This document shows positions 7,302 through 16,006 of a stretch of DNA of 45,918 bases, piece after piece. Under the pieces are notes generated by a model. That model had not been told where the DNA came from. It ran no database searches and saw only the letters and a program-made list of their open reading frames with translations. Source of the DNA: an uncultured Bacillota bacterium (GTDB lineage Bacteria > Bacillota > Clostridia > Lachnospirales > Lachnospiraceae); NCBI GenBank assembly GCA_905200905.1, contig CAJKMA010000018.1:1-45918 (forward strand), read 5' to 3'. Positions within the stretch are counted from its first letter, which is position 1. Each line of letters begins with the position of its first letter. The position numbers were made by a program, and so were the translations under genes.

Positions 7302-8732
7302 TTATAAAATGAATCCAAACACCACATACATTACAGTTGCACATGCTGCTGTAACCAATGCATATGGCAACTGAGTTTTCACATGGGAGAACAAATCCGT
7401 ACCAACTGACATAGATGACAAAATAGTAGTATCAGAAATCGGTGAACAGTGATCTCCAAAAACACCACCAGATACAACAGCTCCAATTGTAAGAAGAATA
7501 TTGGCATCCATAGCTACTGCCATAGGAATAGCAATTGGCATCATAATAGAAAATGTACCCCAACTTGTACCAGTACTAAATGCCATAACTGCTCCTAACA
7601 AGAAAATAATAGCAGGACCAAAAGCTCCACTTACATGATCACCAATCAAACTTGCCATAAAAGTTCCTGTGCCGAGTGATTTAATAACAGAACCAATTGC
7701 AAATGCCAGAACCAGCAAAACAACCAAAGTAATCATATTGCCGATACCTTTTATTACATATTCTCCAAACTGTTTGGTTGTCATAATTTTCTGTTTTGCA
7801 TAGTAAACACACATTACTAATAATGTAATCGTTACAGAGTACAAAATAGAAGTAGTTCCATTACCTTTGGTAATGTTTCCTCCGCCAGTTACAAACAACC
7901 CTACAAATGTACCACCAATCAATACAATCAAAGGAAACATCATGTTCCACTTATTTTCTTTTCCTTCTGGAACAAGTTCTTCAAACCCATCTGAGTCATT
8001 CAACAGAGGAGTTACGCCATCATCAAATAACTTTCCGGTTGTTCTTACACGTTCCTCTGCTTTTTTCATAGGCCCCCAATCTTTTCCACTGAGAATATAA
8101 AACAAAACAAAAATTAGAGACAAAATACAGTAAAACTGGAATGGTAAACTACTTACCAGAAGATTCATTGGATCCCCAGAAATATATCCACTGGCAATTT
8201 CTGCTCCAATTAATCCCATCAACATTGCTCCCCAGGAGTTTAATGGAATAATCGCATTTACCGGTGCTGAAGTCGCATCACAAATATATGCAAGTTTTTC
8301 TCTCGAAACCTTAAATTTGTCAATCAAAGGTCTTGTAACAACACCTGTAAACATAATACTTAAAAGTCCATCAATAAAAATGATAATTCCAATAATGTAA
8401 GCAATCAGCATTGCCATTCTAGGACTTTTTACTTTTTGACTCTGTTCTGTAAGATAATTTACAAATCCTTTTACACCACCTGATACACGTACTAAAATTA
8501 CAAATGCCCCCATAAGTGATGTAAATAAAAATGTTTTTAAATTTCCTGTATCAGCACATACATTTAAAATAGAATTTACACTCTCGCTAATTGAAGTGAA
8601 TGGGTTCCATCCACATAAAATCATCTGACCAGAAAATATACCTATTAATAATGCTAACGCAACTTTACGAAACGCAACTGCAAACACAATTGCCAAAATA
8701 GGTGGTAATAACGTTAAAAACCCATATTCCAT
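7302..8732 (-). CDS. NhaC-family Na+-coupled transporter
   Basis: A 476-aa membrane protein with about 11-12 helices and the NhaC signature region near the C-terminus (VSGGVFGDHCSPISDTT, with SSMSVGTDLFSHVKTQLPYA after it). The start at 8732 follows GGGAGGGAAAG; the longer frame from 8828 runs into the upstream gene. NhaC-like proteins include true Na+/H+ antiporters and Na+-coupled amino acid carriers. Its place as third gene after ridA and dcyD, behind a D-amino-acid-type regulator, makes uptake or exchange of an amino acid such as D-cysteine or D-serine a reasonable inference. Confidence 0.85.
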   Translation of the reverse strand: MEYGFLTLLPPILAIVFAVAFRKVALALLIGIFSGQMILCGWNPFTSISESVNSILNVCADTGNLKTFLFTSLMGAFVILVRVSGGVKGFVNYLTEQSQKVKSPRMAMLIAYIIGIIIFIDGLLSIMFTGVVTRPLIDKFKVSREKLAYICDATSAPVNAIIPLNSWGAMLMGLIGAEIASGYISGDPMNLLVSSLPFQFYCILSLIFVLFYILSGKDWGPMKKAEERVRTTGKLFDDGVTPLLNDSDGFEELVPEGKENKWNMMFPLIVLIGGTFVGLFVTGGGNITKGNGTTSILYSVTITLLVMCVYYAKQKIMTTKQFGEYVIKGIGNMITLVVLLVLAFAIGSVIKSLGTGTFMASLIGDHVSGAFGPAIIFLLGAVMAFSTGTSWGTFSIMMPIAIPMAVAMDANILLTIGAVVSGGVFGDHCSPISDTTILSSMSVGTDLFSHVKTQLPYALVTAACATVMYVVFGFIL

Positions 8733-8746
8733 AAATCTTTCCCTCC

Positions 8747-9730
8747 CTAATACTGAGCAAACAAAGAACCGAAACCTCCTGTATGGAGATAACATACAGC
8801 TCCTTTTACCATCTTCTTTCTTATCCAATCCTTCATCCCAACAACTACTTTACTGTTGTAGACATTTTCAATAAAAATACCTTCTTGCCTTGCAAATCGC
8901 AATATTTCCTCTGTACTTTCTTCGGTGTTTTCTCCCCAGCCATTTCCTCTGTAAACATCTGAAATTTCTGCAGCTTCTTCTACTTTTGCATTCATAATAA
9001 GACCTGTAATTTCTTCTGTTTCATGAATTGTTTTTTCAATATGATGAATTAATGTTTCCCGCTCATCTTCCACACTTATAATTACAATATGAAACGGCCT
9101 TCCTAACATTTCATTACCATAAATTAAACCTGCTGCTACACCGCCATTTCCACCGGGTGCAAAAATAGTCATGTCTTTTATACCCATTTCTTCACATTGC
9201 TTTTTCATTTCACGTACTGCTGAAGTATATCCCAATGCTCCACGACCTGTTGTTGCACCATTGCGAACCACATAAGAAGAAATCCCTTCTTTTTCATACT
9301 TCTCTGATAATTCCTCTGTATAAGAATTTCGTTTTTCTGAATCACAATCTCCTAAGAAATGTGAAACAGTTCCCAAAATTTGATTAAGAAGTAAATTTCC
9401 TTCTTTTTTCTCAGGTTCTACACCATTATGTACAAGTTCGCAGTCCAGTCCTAATCTGGCACATGCTGCTGCAGTTAATGTACATAAATTAGATTGTGCG
9501 GGACCTGCCGTCAATATCTTTTTGCAACCTTTTTCTATTGCTTCTCCCAAGATATATTCCAGACTTCTAATTTTATTTCCTCCTGGCCCGATTCCTGTCA
9601 TATCATCTCTTTTAATATATACCTGCACCTCTTCATACTTAGAAAAACCTGTAAGCAGATGAAGAGGTGTAGGTGTAAAAAGTAAGGGTGCCCGTTCTGT
9701 TTTATCCAAAAATTCTTCGATTGGATACAT
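8747..9730 (-). CDS. PLP-dependent D-cysteine desulfhydrase / ACC deaminase family
   Basis: A 327-aa fold-type II PLP enzyme. The lysine for PLP lies in GPGGNKIRSLEY (about residues 46-57), preceded by YIKRDDMTG. The Ser/Asn phosphate and substrate loop is AGPAQSNLCTLTAA, and the glycine-rich phosphate cup is FAPGGNGGVAAG. The family converts D-cysteine to pyruvate, H2S and ammonia (DcyD) or deaminates ACC. Bacterial members without plant partners are usually D-cysteine desulfhydrases. The start at 9730 follows GCAGGAGG. RidA, the next gene upstream, would remove the 2-aminoacrylate released by this chemistry, which supports a desulfhydrase or dehydratase role. Confidence 0.85.
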   Translation of the reverse strand: MYPIEEFLDKTERAPLLFTPTPLHLLTGFSKYEEVQVYIKRDDMTGIGPGGNKIRSLEYILGEAIEKGCKKILTAGPAQSNLCTLTAAACARLGLDCELVHNGVEPEKKEGNLLLNQILGTVSHFLGDCDSEKRNSYTEELSEKYEKEGISSYVVRNGATTGRGALGYTSAVREMKKQCEEMGIKDMTIFAPGGNGGVAAGLIYGNEMLGRPFHIVIISVEDERETLIHHIEKTIHETEEITGLIMNAKVEEAAEISDVYRGNGWGENTEESTEEILRFARQEGIFIENVYNSKVVVGMKDWIRKKMVKGAVCYLHTGGFGSLFAQY

Positions 9731-9743
9731 AAAATTCCTCCTG

Positions 9744-10115
9744 CTAAACCTCTGCAATGACTTCAACTTCACATAATAGATTTTTGGGTAGCGTTTTCAC
9801 AGCTACACAGGAACGTGCAGGTTTTCCGGTAAAATATTTTTCATATATCTGATTAAACACAGCAAAATCATCCATGTTTGCCAGAAAACAAGTAGTCTTT
9901 ACCGTCTTTTCATAGCTACTTCCTGCCGCGTCAAGAACTGCTCCCACATTTTTCATGACCTGCTCTGCCTGTTCCAAAATCCCTGTACCTGCAATATCAC
10001 CTGTCTCTGGAATAACTGGAATCTGACCGGATGTAAATACAAGATTTCCAATTATTTTTGCCTGAGAATAAGGGCCGATTGCTGCCGGAGCTTTTTCTGT
10101 AAATACTGTTTTCAT
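9744..10115 (-). CDS. ridA: RidA-family 2-iminobutanoate/2-iminopropanoate deaminase
   Basis: A 123-aa protein of the YjgF/YER057c/UK114 family, full length. Visible motifs: APAAIGPYSQAKIIGNLVFTSGQ near the N-terminus, and the catalytic arginine region KPARSCVAVKTLPKN (about residues 98-112) with the family's final LCEVEVIAE strand. It hydrolyses enamine/imine intermediates such as 2-aminoacrylate that PLP enzymes release. It is first in the operon ridA-dcyD-nhaC, 13 bp before dcyD, and is driven by the promoter at 10152-10180. Confidence 0.93.
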   Translation of the reverse strand: MKTVFTEKAPAAIGPYSQAKIIGNLVFTSGQIPVIPETGDIAGTGILEQAEQVMKNVGAVLDAAGSSYEKTVKTTCFLANMDDFAVFNQIYEKYFTGKPARSCVAVKTLPKNLLCEVEVIAEV

Positions 10116-10151
10116 ACAATTCCTCCTCTTTATTGTTTTATCATATAAAAG

Positions 10152-10180
10152 AGTATATCACTAAACTTTTGTTTAGTCAA
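10152..10180 (-). promoter_or_regulatory. ridA operon promoter with internal operator
   Basis: On the minus strand, -35 TTGACT (10175-10180) and -10 TATACT (10152-10157) are separated by exactly 17 bp. A perfect inverted repeat, ACTAAACTTTTGTTTAGT (10160-10177), fills the spacer, which is the classic position for a repressor or an activator that remodels the spacer. The divergent YheO/DauR-like regulator is the obvious candidate to bind it. Confidence 0.75.
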
Positions 10181-10245
10181 TAGTATTTTATTCACTTTAT
10201 CTCTCTAAAAAGCAAAATTTTATTTTCAACTTTTTCATGGAATCC

Positions 10246-10274
10246 TTGCTTTCTTATTTATTGGTGACTATAAT
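10246..10274 (+). promoter_or_regulatory. Sigma-A promoter of the YheO/DauR-like regulator
   Basis: -35 TTGCTT (10246-10251), 17-bp spacer, -10 TATAAT (10269-10274) on the plus strand, 49 bp before the TTG start of the regulator. It is divergent from the ridA promoter, about 66 bp apart. Confidence 0.7.
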
Positions 10275-10323
10275 ATTTATATAAAAATATTGCAAAATAA
10301 TAGAACAGAAAGGAAGTGCAAAT

Positions 10324-10980
10324 TTGTCAAAATATTTAGTTCTTACAAAAACAGACCGTATTATTCTAGAATCCTATAAGGTTGTCCTTGATGGATTATC
10401 TAAATATTTAGGAGATGGCTACGAATTAATTCTTCATAGCTTAGAAGATTTAGAACATTCTGTGATAAAAATTATTAATGGACACTATACCGGAAGAGTG
10501 GAAGGTGCTCCTATTACTGATTTGGCCTTATCTATGTTAAACAAAATAAAAGAAAAAAAGGAGCCACAGCCCCTTTCTTATTTTAATAAAAAAAATGGAA
10601 AAACTTTAAAATCTGCTACGATCCCTATACTAGGTGAAAACAAACGGATTATAGGACTTTTATGCATCAACTTTCATATGGAAATCTCTTTGAATAGTTT
10701 TATTTCCTCTTATATTCCTGAGATTTCTTATGATACAAGCACCACGGAAACCTTTAATGACAACGTGGAAGATTTAATTTCTTCTGCTTTGGAAGATGCA
10801 AAACTAAAAATATACGCTAATGAAAATATTTCATCTTCAAATAAAAACAAAGAAATCATACATCTCTTATACCAAAAAGGCATTTTTAATATGAAAGATG
10901 CTGTTTATCAGGTCGCCTCTCAGCTTGGCATATCAAAAAATACCGTTTATCTGCATTTAAGAAATTTAGAAAAACTCTGA
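10324..10980 (+). CDS. YheO-like PAS/HTH transcriptional regulator (DauR type)
   Basis: A 218-aa protein. The N-terminal PAS_6/YheO domain covers about residues 12-125 (LDGLSKYLGDGYELILHSLE, then KSATIPILGENKRIIGLLCINF), and the C-terminal HTH_22 domain about 160-218 ends in VASQLGISKNTVYLHLRNL. The family includes DauR, which controls D-arginine catabolism in Pseudomonas, and small-ligand-sensing regulators. It starts with TTG at 10324 after AAAGGAAG. Transcribed divergently from ridA-dcyD-nhaC, it is the likely regulator of D-amino-acid breakdown here. The ligand is inferred, not shown. Confidence 0.87.
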   Translation: MSKYLVLTKTDRIILESYKVVLDGLSKYLGDGYELILHSLEDLEHSVIKIINGHYTGRVEGAPITDLALSMLNKIKEKKEPQPLSYFNKKNGKTLKSATIPILGENKRIIGLLCINFHMEISLNSFISSYIPEISYDTSTTETFNDNVEDLISSALEDAKLKIYANENISSSNKNKEIIHLLYQKGIFNMKDAVYQVASQLGISKNTVYLHLRNLEKL

Positions 10981-10991
10981 CAACCTTTTTA

Positions 10992-11043
10992 GCACACAAA
11001 AGCTGATACCTCCTGCGTAAATTTCATCGCAGAAGTCATCAGC
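10992..11043. repeat. 52-bp hairpin repeat, copy B (convergent terminator)
   Basis: Second copy of the hairpin at 7125-7176. It lies between two convergent genes (regulator stop at 10980, prfC stop at 11064). On the plus strand the 16-bp stem is followed by TTTTTCTTC, so it can end the regulator transcript; on the minus strand the TTTTGTG tail could help end prfC. Confidence 0.65.
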
Positions 11044-11063
11044 TTTTTCTTCTACACCTGCTA

Positions 11064-12656
11064 TTAGTTTTTAGAAAACTCTGCCAGCTTTAATCCTTCA
11101 TTTCTGTCCAGGGTCATACCGATACTCCAGCTATTGATAAACAGCAGAAGCGGATTGCCTTTCATGTCCATAACCTTCTTCATATCAGAGGTTCCGGTGA
11201 GTTTCTTCACATCCACCTCTGTCTTATTCTCAATCCAGCGGATATGCTCATAAGGCAGGGCTTCCAGACGAATATCCACGTTGTATTCGCTTTCCAGACG
11301 GAATTTCAATACATCAAACTGCAGTACACCTACTACACCCACGATAATTTCTTCCATTCCGCCCATGATTTCCTGGAAAATCTGGATAGCACCCTCCTGG
11401 GCAATCTGGTTAATACCTTTTACAAACTGTTTTCTCTTCATGCTGTCCAAAAGCCGCACTCTTGCAAAGTGTTCCGGTGCAAAGGTTGGGATTCCTTCAT
11501 ACTGGAATTTCTTTCCAGGAGCACATACGGTATCTCCGATAGAGAAAATACCAGGGTCAAACACACCGATAATATCTCCGGCATAGGCTTCCTCCACCAC
11601 ATGACGGTCCTGAGCCATCATCTGCTGTGGCTGGGACAGACGCATCTTCTTATTTCCCTGTACGTGATATACCTCTTTGGCTGCCTCAAATTTACCAGAA
11701 CAGATACGCATAAATGCAATACGGTCTCTGTGGTTCTTGTTCATATTTGCCTGAATCTTAAAGACAAAGGCGGAAAAATCTTCCTTCATTGGGTCTACTA
11801 CCCCAATATCTGCTTTTCTTGGCAGTGGGGAAGAGGTCATTTTCAGGAAGTGTTTTAAGAAAGTCTCCACTCCGAAATTGGTCAGGGCAGAACCAAAGCA
11901 TACCGGTGACAGCATTCCATTATCTACCAGCTCCTGGTCAAACTCTGCACTTGCTCCATCCAGAAGTTCGATTTCATCTAACAGCTGTTCTTTCTGTTCC
12001 GGATCAAGAACCTCATCCAGGCGAGCATCTTCCAAATCTATGGTTTCTTCAATACCCTCTTTTGTACCTTTCATAGTATCTGAAAACGTAAGGACTTTCC
12101 CGGTTTTTCTATCATATACACCACGGAATTTTTTACCGGATCCAATAGGCCAGTTAATCGGACAGGTAGGAATTCCAAGCTCCTTCTCAATATCATCCAA
12201 CAATTCAAAGGTATCATTGGCATCTCTGTCCAGTTTGTTGATGAAGGTAAAAATCGGAATATGCCGCATTGCACAGACTTTAAACAGTTTTCTGGTCTGA
12301 GCTTCCACACCTTTGGATGCGTCGATGACCATAACAGCAGAATCTGCTGCCATCAGGGTACGGTAAGTATCTTCTGAGAAATCCTGATGTCCGGGAGTAT
12401 CCAATATGTTGATGCAATATCCATCATAATTAAACTGCAATACAGAAGAGGTTACTGAAATACCTCTTTCTTTTTCTATTTCCATCCAGTCAGAAACTGC
12501 GTGACGGGCAGTTGCCTTCCCCTTAACACTTCCTGCCAAGTTAATGGCACCGCCATAAAGCAGAAATTTTTCTGTAAGGGTGGTTTTACCCGCATCCGGG
12601 TGGGAAATAATTGCAAATGTACGTCTTTTTGTAATTTCTTTCGTATAATCAGCCAC
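11064..12656 (-). CDS. prfC: Peptide chain release factor 3
   Basis: A 530-aa translational GTPase, normal for RF3. The G domain shows SHPDAGKTTLTEKFLLYGG (P-loop), the switch region with GISVTSSV, DTPGHQDFSEDTYRTL (G3) and FINKLDRDA (G4); the RF3-specific C-terminal domain follows. It removes RF1/RF2 from the ribosome after termination. The GTG start at 12656 lies after AGAAGGAGG; the frame open upstream to 12722 has no such site. It is a single gene downstream of the spoIIIA operon on the same strand, with an intervening 83 bp. No odd features. Confidence 0.95.
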   Translation of the reverse strand: MADYTKEITKRRTFAIISHPDAGKTTLTEKFLLYGGAINLAGSVKGKATARHAVSDWMEIEKERGISVTSSVLQFNYDGYCINILDTPGHQDFSEDTYRTLMAADSAVMVIDASKGVEAQTRKLFKVCAMRHIPIFTFINKLDRDANDTFELLDDIEKELGIPTCPINWPIGSGKKFRGVYDRKTGKVLTFSDTMKGTKEGIEETIDLEDARLDEVLDPEQKEQLLDEIELLDGASAEFDQELVDNGMLSPVCFGSALTNFGVETFLKHFLKMTSSPLPRKADIGVVDPMKEDFSAFVFKIQANMNKNHRDRIAFMRICSGKFEAAKEVYHVQGNKKMRLSQPQQMMAQDRHVVEEAYAGDIIGVFDPGIFSIGDTVCAPGKKFQYEGIPTFAPEHFARVRLLDSMKRKQFVKGINQIAQEGAIQIFQEIMGGMEEIIVGVVGVLQFDVLKFRLESEYNVDIRLEALPYEHIRWIENKTEVDVKKLTGTSDMKKVMDMKGNPLLLFINSWSIGMTLDRNEGLKLAEFSKN

Positions 12657-12739
12657 GTCAGGCCCTCCTTCTCTCATATAGCACACTGGTGCTATTTTAG
12701 TATACCGGAAATAGCATGTCAAGGGGATTTCTTCAGAAC

Positions 12740-13426
12740 CTATTGTTTTTCTTCACCTGTCTCTTCACTTTTATCCTCGCTTTTATCCTCACTCTCTCCT
12801 TCTAGTGGTGTAATCACAATATTCTCTGCCGGAACACTGGTTTTTCGTTTTACAATATCTTCAATCTGTGCCCGTCTGGCGTCTTCCATATATTCTTTCG
12901 GTACAATGACATCCGCACTATCACCTGTAAGATTCACCACAATATTACTAAAACCCTGTGCTTCCAGTAAAAGTTCTGCTGCTTCCTCTTGTTCCGCCAG
13001 ATTGGTCATATTTACCATAGAATTCACTGCATCCTGCTTCTGTTCTTCTCCCAGATTTTCATTGTTAATGATTTCCAATAAGGTTTCCTTATTTGCAGAA
13101 CGAACCTGTTCTCGATTCACCTTTGCCTGTGCCACAAAGTTGGAGGAACCTGTTAGTACTGCTTCTCCTGGAGTTTCCGTTTCTCCTTGGGGTTCTTGTG
13201 CCTTTTGATTTTCTTCCAACATGGCAGTTTCATCTGTAATATCATAATCCATACTTTCAATCTCTTCTACAATTTTCTGGGTTTCCGATGCTGTTTCTTT
13301 TGTATCTTCTTTCTTTTGTTTACTGGTGCCAAACTTACTGTCCGAATAGTTGATATATCCGGCTACTGCAATCATAATTGCCAATGCTGTAATGATAACT
13401 TGATTCTTCTTGAAGATTTTTTTCAT
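12740..13426 (-). CDS. spoIIIAH: Stage III sporulation protein AH
   Basis: A 228-aa protein with an N-terminal membrane helix (about residues 9-27), an acidic disordered linker, and a C-terminal ring-building motif domain (about 105-205; NLTGDSADVIVPKEYM, then RRAQIEDIVKRKTSVPAENIVITPL). In the mother-cell membrane it forms the SpoIIIAH ring that binds forespore SpoIIQ and builds the feeding-tube channel. The C-terminal tail carries a lysine/glutamate repeat (GESEDKSEDKSEETGEE). It is the last gene of the spoIIIA operon, 12 bp after spoIIIAG. Confidence 0.93.
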   Translation of the reverse strand: MKKIFKKNQVIITALAIMIAVAGYINYSDSKFGTSKQKKEDTKETASETQKIVEEIESMDYDITDETAMLEENQKAQEPQGETETPGEAVLTGSSNFVAQAKVNREQVRSANKETLLEIINNENLGEEQKQDAVNSMVNMTNLAEQEEAAELLLEAQGFSNIVVNLTGDSADVIVPKEYMEDARRAQIEDIVKRKTSVPAENIVITPLEGESEDKSEDKSEETGEEKQ

Positions 13427-13438
13427 GTGCTCTCTCCT

Positions 13439-13924
13439 TTAATTCATTTTCATTACTTTAATTTTATGGGGTTCCACCTGAAATAATGCCTCAACTGCTT
13501 CTTGAATATTCTGAATTACAACTGGATCATCTCCGCCTTTTGCCACAACCAATACTCCCGTCACTTGTGGATATTGCTCCTGACTCACATAAGGGGACTG
13601 ATTCCCTCTGGCATCCTTTTCATACACTGTTTCTGCTTCATCCTTTTCCACCACCTTTCTTTCTGTTCCAGCACAAGTAAGAAAAACCTGGGTTTCCCCA
13701 ATTCCTTCTACCTGCTCCAACACCTTCTTGAGCCTTTCCTCCATTTTATTCTGCCATAATTCCCCCTCTCCTTTTATTTTCTCCTCTTCCAAAACCAGAC
13801 CATTTTCTTCTTGTTTTTTTTCCTCCTCTTGTTTTACCGGAAGCGCCACAATAAGCAAAAGCAGTCCCACAAAAAGAAGCGCCACCAGCTTCTCCTTTTT
13901 CATTAGTTCCTGAATTAGCTTCAT
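13439..13924 (-). CDS. spoIIIAG: Stage III sporulation protein AG
   Basis: A 161-aa protein with one N-terminal membrane helix (about residues 13-28) and a C-terminal ring-building domain with the sequence LEQVEGIGETQVFLTCAGTE, typical of SpoIIIAG. It forms the large oligomeric ring in the mother-cell outer forespore membrane. The first bases overlap the spoIIIAF stop by 4 bp, indicating translational coupling. A Gln/Glu-rich segment separates the helix from the ring domain. Confidence 0.92.
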   Translation of the reverse strand: MKLIQELMKKEKLVALLFVGLLLLIVALPVKQEEEKKQEENGLVLEEEKIKGEGELWQNKMEERLKKVLEQVEGIGETQVFLTCAGTERKVVEKDEAETVYEKDARGNQSPYVSQEQYPQVTGVLVVAKGGDDPVVIQNIQEAVEALFQVEPHKIKVMKMN

Positions 13925-14223
13925 TGCTCCACCTCCTCTCCCTGTATTACAGTCTGCCAGTTTTCTTCAAAACTCTTGGCTTTTTGTTCCCATACTTCCC
14001 GTTCCTTTAAAGGCTTCTCCAATTCTTCCACATACCGGTCTATCTCTTTCTGAATCCCAGTCACTTGAAACACAGGTGCCAGCATAACCAAAATCAAAAG
14101 CAAGCCCAAATAGTATTGAATGTATTTTTTAAAACTGTTATCTGGTAAAAGTTTTGTCACTGCTGAAAGCAAAATATAATAACATACCAAGCTTTCCACC
14201 CAGGAATACAATGCTTCTGTCAT
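13921..14223 (-). CDS. spoIIIAF: Stage III sporulation protein AF
   Basis: A 100-aa protein with two membrane helices (about residues 10-27 and 33-53), then a short charged tail, shorter than the Bacillus homolog (about 200 aa) because the cytoplasmic or intermembrane C-terminal domain is reduced. It belongs to the SpoIIIA-SpoIIQ channel complex. It starts 18 bp after spoIIIAE and overlaps spoIIIAG by 4 bp. The assignment rests on the family start (SWVESLVCYYILLSAVTKLLPD) and on operon position. Confidence 0.88.
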   Translation of the reverse strand: MTEALYSWVESLVCYYILLSAVTKLLPDNSFKKYIQYYLGLLLILVMLAPVFQVTGIQKEIDRYVEELEKPLKEREVWEQKAKSFEENWQTVIQGEEVEQ

Positions 14224-14241
14224 ACCGTCTCCTTTTCCCTC

Positions 14242-15387
14242 TTAATTTCCTATAAAAGAAACCGCCAAAATAGCAATGGTAATCAATAACAGCAGCTCCA
14301 CCATGAGAAGCACCTTCAGCAAAAGTCTGCATCCCTCTCCTACCGCTGACAAACATCCAGTCATACGCTTGTCAGAAACTGGCTGCACAAATGCTGCCAA
14401 GAATTTATAGAGAAGTGTCATAACGCCGAGCCGAATAATAGGAGGCAGACCAAGTGCCAGTAAAATGAGAATCCCTAATACACCAAGACTATTGCGAATC
14501 AGCACTGCCGTTGCCAGAGCTACCTCTGTAACCCCATTAATAGCATTTCCAACTCCTGGAATCGCTGCTGCTGTTTTTCCAATTACGTCCCGTTTCAGGG
14601 AATCCACAGCAGGAGTAATCATATTTTGTACTAACTGCATTCCAATCATAGCCGCTGTACAGGTTTTTAAAGTCCACTCCACAATCGTCTGTAAAAGCTC
14701 TGCCATACGAGAAAGCAATTCCTCTTTGTGAAGAAAATTCACAATCTGAATCAATACATATGCATGGATCCCAGGTATGACTGCTTTTAAAAGAATCACC
14801 TGCACCAAATATACGGCTCCCATAACCATCTCATAAAATACCATAGCTGTAGCAGAGCCGGAAGCTGCTGTTACTGCCAAAAAATAGGATGGCATCAAAG
14901 CTTTCATAAACAGCAGTAACTCTTGTAATTTCTGGGAAACCTCCTGACTGGCTGTGCCAAAAGAATGAATCAAAATCGCTGCAAGAAGCATGTACACCAG
15001 ATAAAAACTAATTTCCCCTGTCTGTCCATTTCCAAATACTTCCGTAAAATTAGAAAACAGGGCCGCTACAATTACTAACAAAATAATCTGCACATAAGTT
15101 TCCCTGTCCCAAACAAACTGGGACAACAAAAATTCTTTCAAAAACCTGACTATCTGCCCTTTTGAAAAACTTTTTTCTCCACTTAAAATTTCTCCAAGCG
15201 CTTTTTCCAAAGAAAAAGTCTCTTCCCCCAGAAGCTCATTCACTGCTTCCTGCATTTGCTGCAATTCTAGATCCTCTAAAAGTACTTCCTCCTGTTCAGC
15301 AGCCTTTACAGAAATGGGAAAGACGAAAAACAAAAATAAAAACCAGACAACCGCTTTTTTCCTCTTTTGCAGATTTTGTCCCTTCAT
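14242..15387 (-). CDS. spoIIIAE: Stage III sporulation protein AE
   Basis: A 381-aa polytopic membrane protein with a cleavable or anchor-like N-terminal helix (about residues 11-29) followed by seven or more membrane helices. The conserved central part contains GKTAAAIPGVGNAINGVTEV (about 268-287). It is the largest integral membrane component of the SpoIIIA channel. It overlaps spoIIIAD by 4 bp (ATGA type). Length is normal. Confidence 0.94.
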   Translation of the reverse strand: MKGQNLQKRKKAVVWFLFLFFVFPISVKAAEQEEVLLEDLELQQMQEAVNELLGEETFSLEKALGEILSGEKSFSKGQIVRFLKEFLLSQFVWDRETYVQIILLVIVAALFSNFTEVFGNGQTGEISFYLVYMLLAAILIHSFGTASQEVSQKLQELLLFMKALMPSYFLAVTAASGSATAMVFYEMVMGAVYLVQVILLKAVIPGIHAYVLIQIVNFLHKEELLSRMAELLQTIVEWTLKTCTAAMIGMQLVQNMITPAVDSLKRDVIGKTAAAIPGVGNAINGVTEVALATAVLIRNSLGVLGILILLALGLPPIIRLGVMTLLYKFLAAFVQPVSDKRMTGCLSAVGEGCRLLLKVLLMVELLLLITIAILAVSFIGN

Positions 15388-15770
15388 GCCAGAAAGCTGT
15401 GAATGGCTTCCATCAGTGCCAGCAGCACAGGAATGGACAATACCATAATATACAGCTTGGCAAAGATTTCAATCTGTCCTGCAATAGAAGAATACCCTGC
15501 ATCTTTACAGATGCCAGAAGAAAACTGAGCAAGATAGGTAACTCCAATCATTTTAAGCAGCACGGTAAGATATTTCTCTTCTAAGGGTAAATAGTCCCGC
15601 AGCTTCAAAATAGAGGAAAACAAATAAGCAATTTTCTCTGTCATGTATGAAAAAATAAAAACGCCTACTGCTAAACTAATATAAACCGCATATTCTGGCT
15701 TGCTCTCTTTTAGGAGAAGCCCCAAAAACACCCCTGACATTCCCAGCATGACAATTTTTACTACTTCCAT
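15384..15770 (-). CDS. spoIIIAD: Stage III sporulation protein AD
   Basis: A 128-aa protein with four hydrophobic helices and the family core ILKLRDYLPLEEKYLTVLLK and IAGQIEIFAKLYIMVLSIPVLLAL. It is a membrane component of the SpoIIIA channel. It starts 12 bp after spoIIIAC and overlaps spoIIIAE. Normal length for the family. Confidence 0.93.
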   Translation of the reverse strand: MEVVKIVMLGMSGVFLGLLLKESKPEYAVYISLAVGVFIFSYMTEKIAYLFSSILKLRDYLPLEEKYLTVLLKMIGVTYLAQFSSGICKDAGYSSIAGQIEIFAKLYIMVLSIPVLLALMEAIHSFLA

Positions 15771-15781
15771 CTTTTCCTCCC

Positions 15782-15976
15782 CTACAGCGCAAACAAATCC
15801 TGAATGGTGGTAAACAAATCATAAATATAGGGCAGAACCCAAAACAGCACCAGAAGCAATCCGGTAAGGCTTGTTAAAAAAGCCAGTTCTTCTCTTTGGC
15901 TATGCTTCAGAATCTGGCACAGGACAGATACCAAAATACCTACAGCCCCGATTTTAAATAACAGACTAACTTCCAT
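15782..15976 (-). CDS. spoIIIAC: Stage III sporulation protein AC
   Basis: A 64-aa protein with two membrane helices joined by a short polar turn (KHSQREELAFLTSL), the invariant shape of SpoIIIAC. It is the small membrane component encoded before spoIIIAD and is similar in fold to its first two helices. It starts 31 bp after spoIIIAB with AGGAAACAGG upstream. Confidence 0.92.
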   Translation of the reverse strand: MEVSLLFKIGAVGILVSVLCQILKHSQREELAFLTSLTGLLLVLFWVLPYIYDLFTTIQDLFAL

Positions 15977-16006
15977 CCTGTTTCCTCCCCTATTTTTACA
16001 ACGATG

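Noticed and set aside
12501..13208. 235-aa plus-strand frame opposite prfC and spoIIIAH
   Set aside because: It runs antisense to two well-supported genes, has no family motif and a Ser-rich composition typical of reverse-frame reading.
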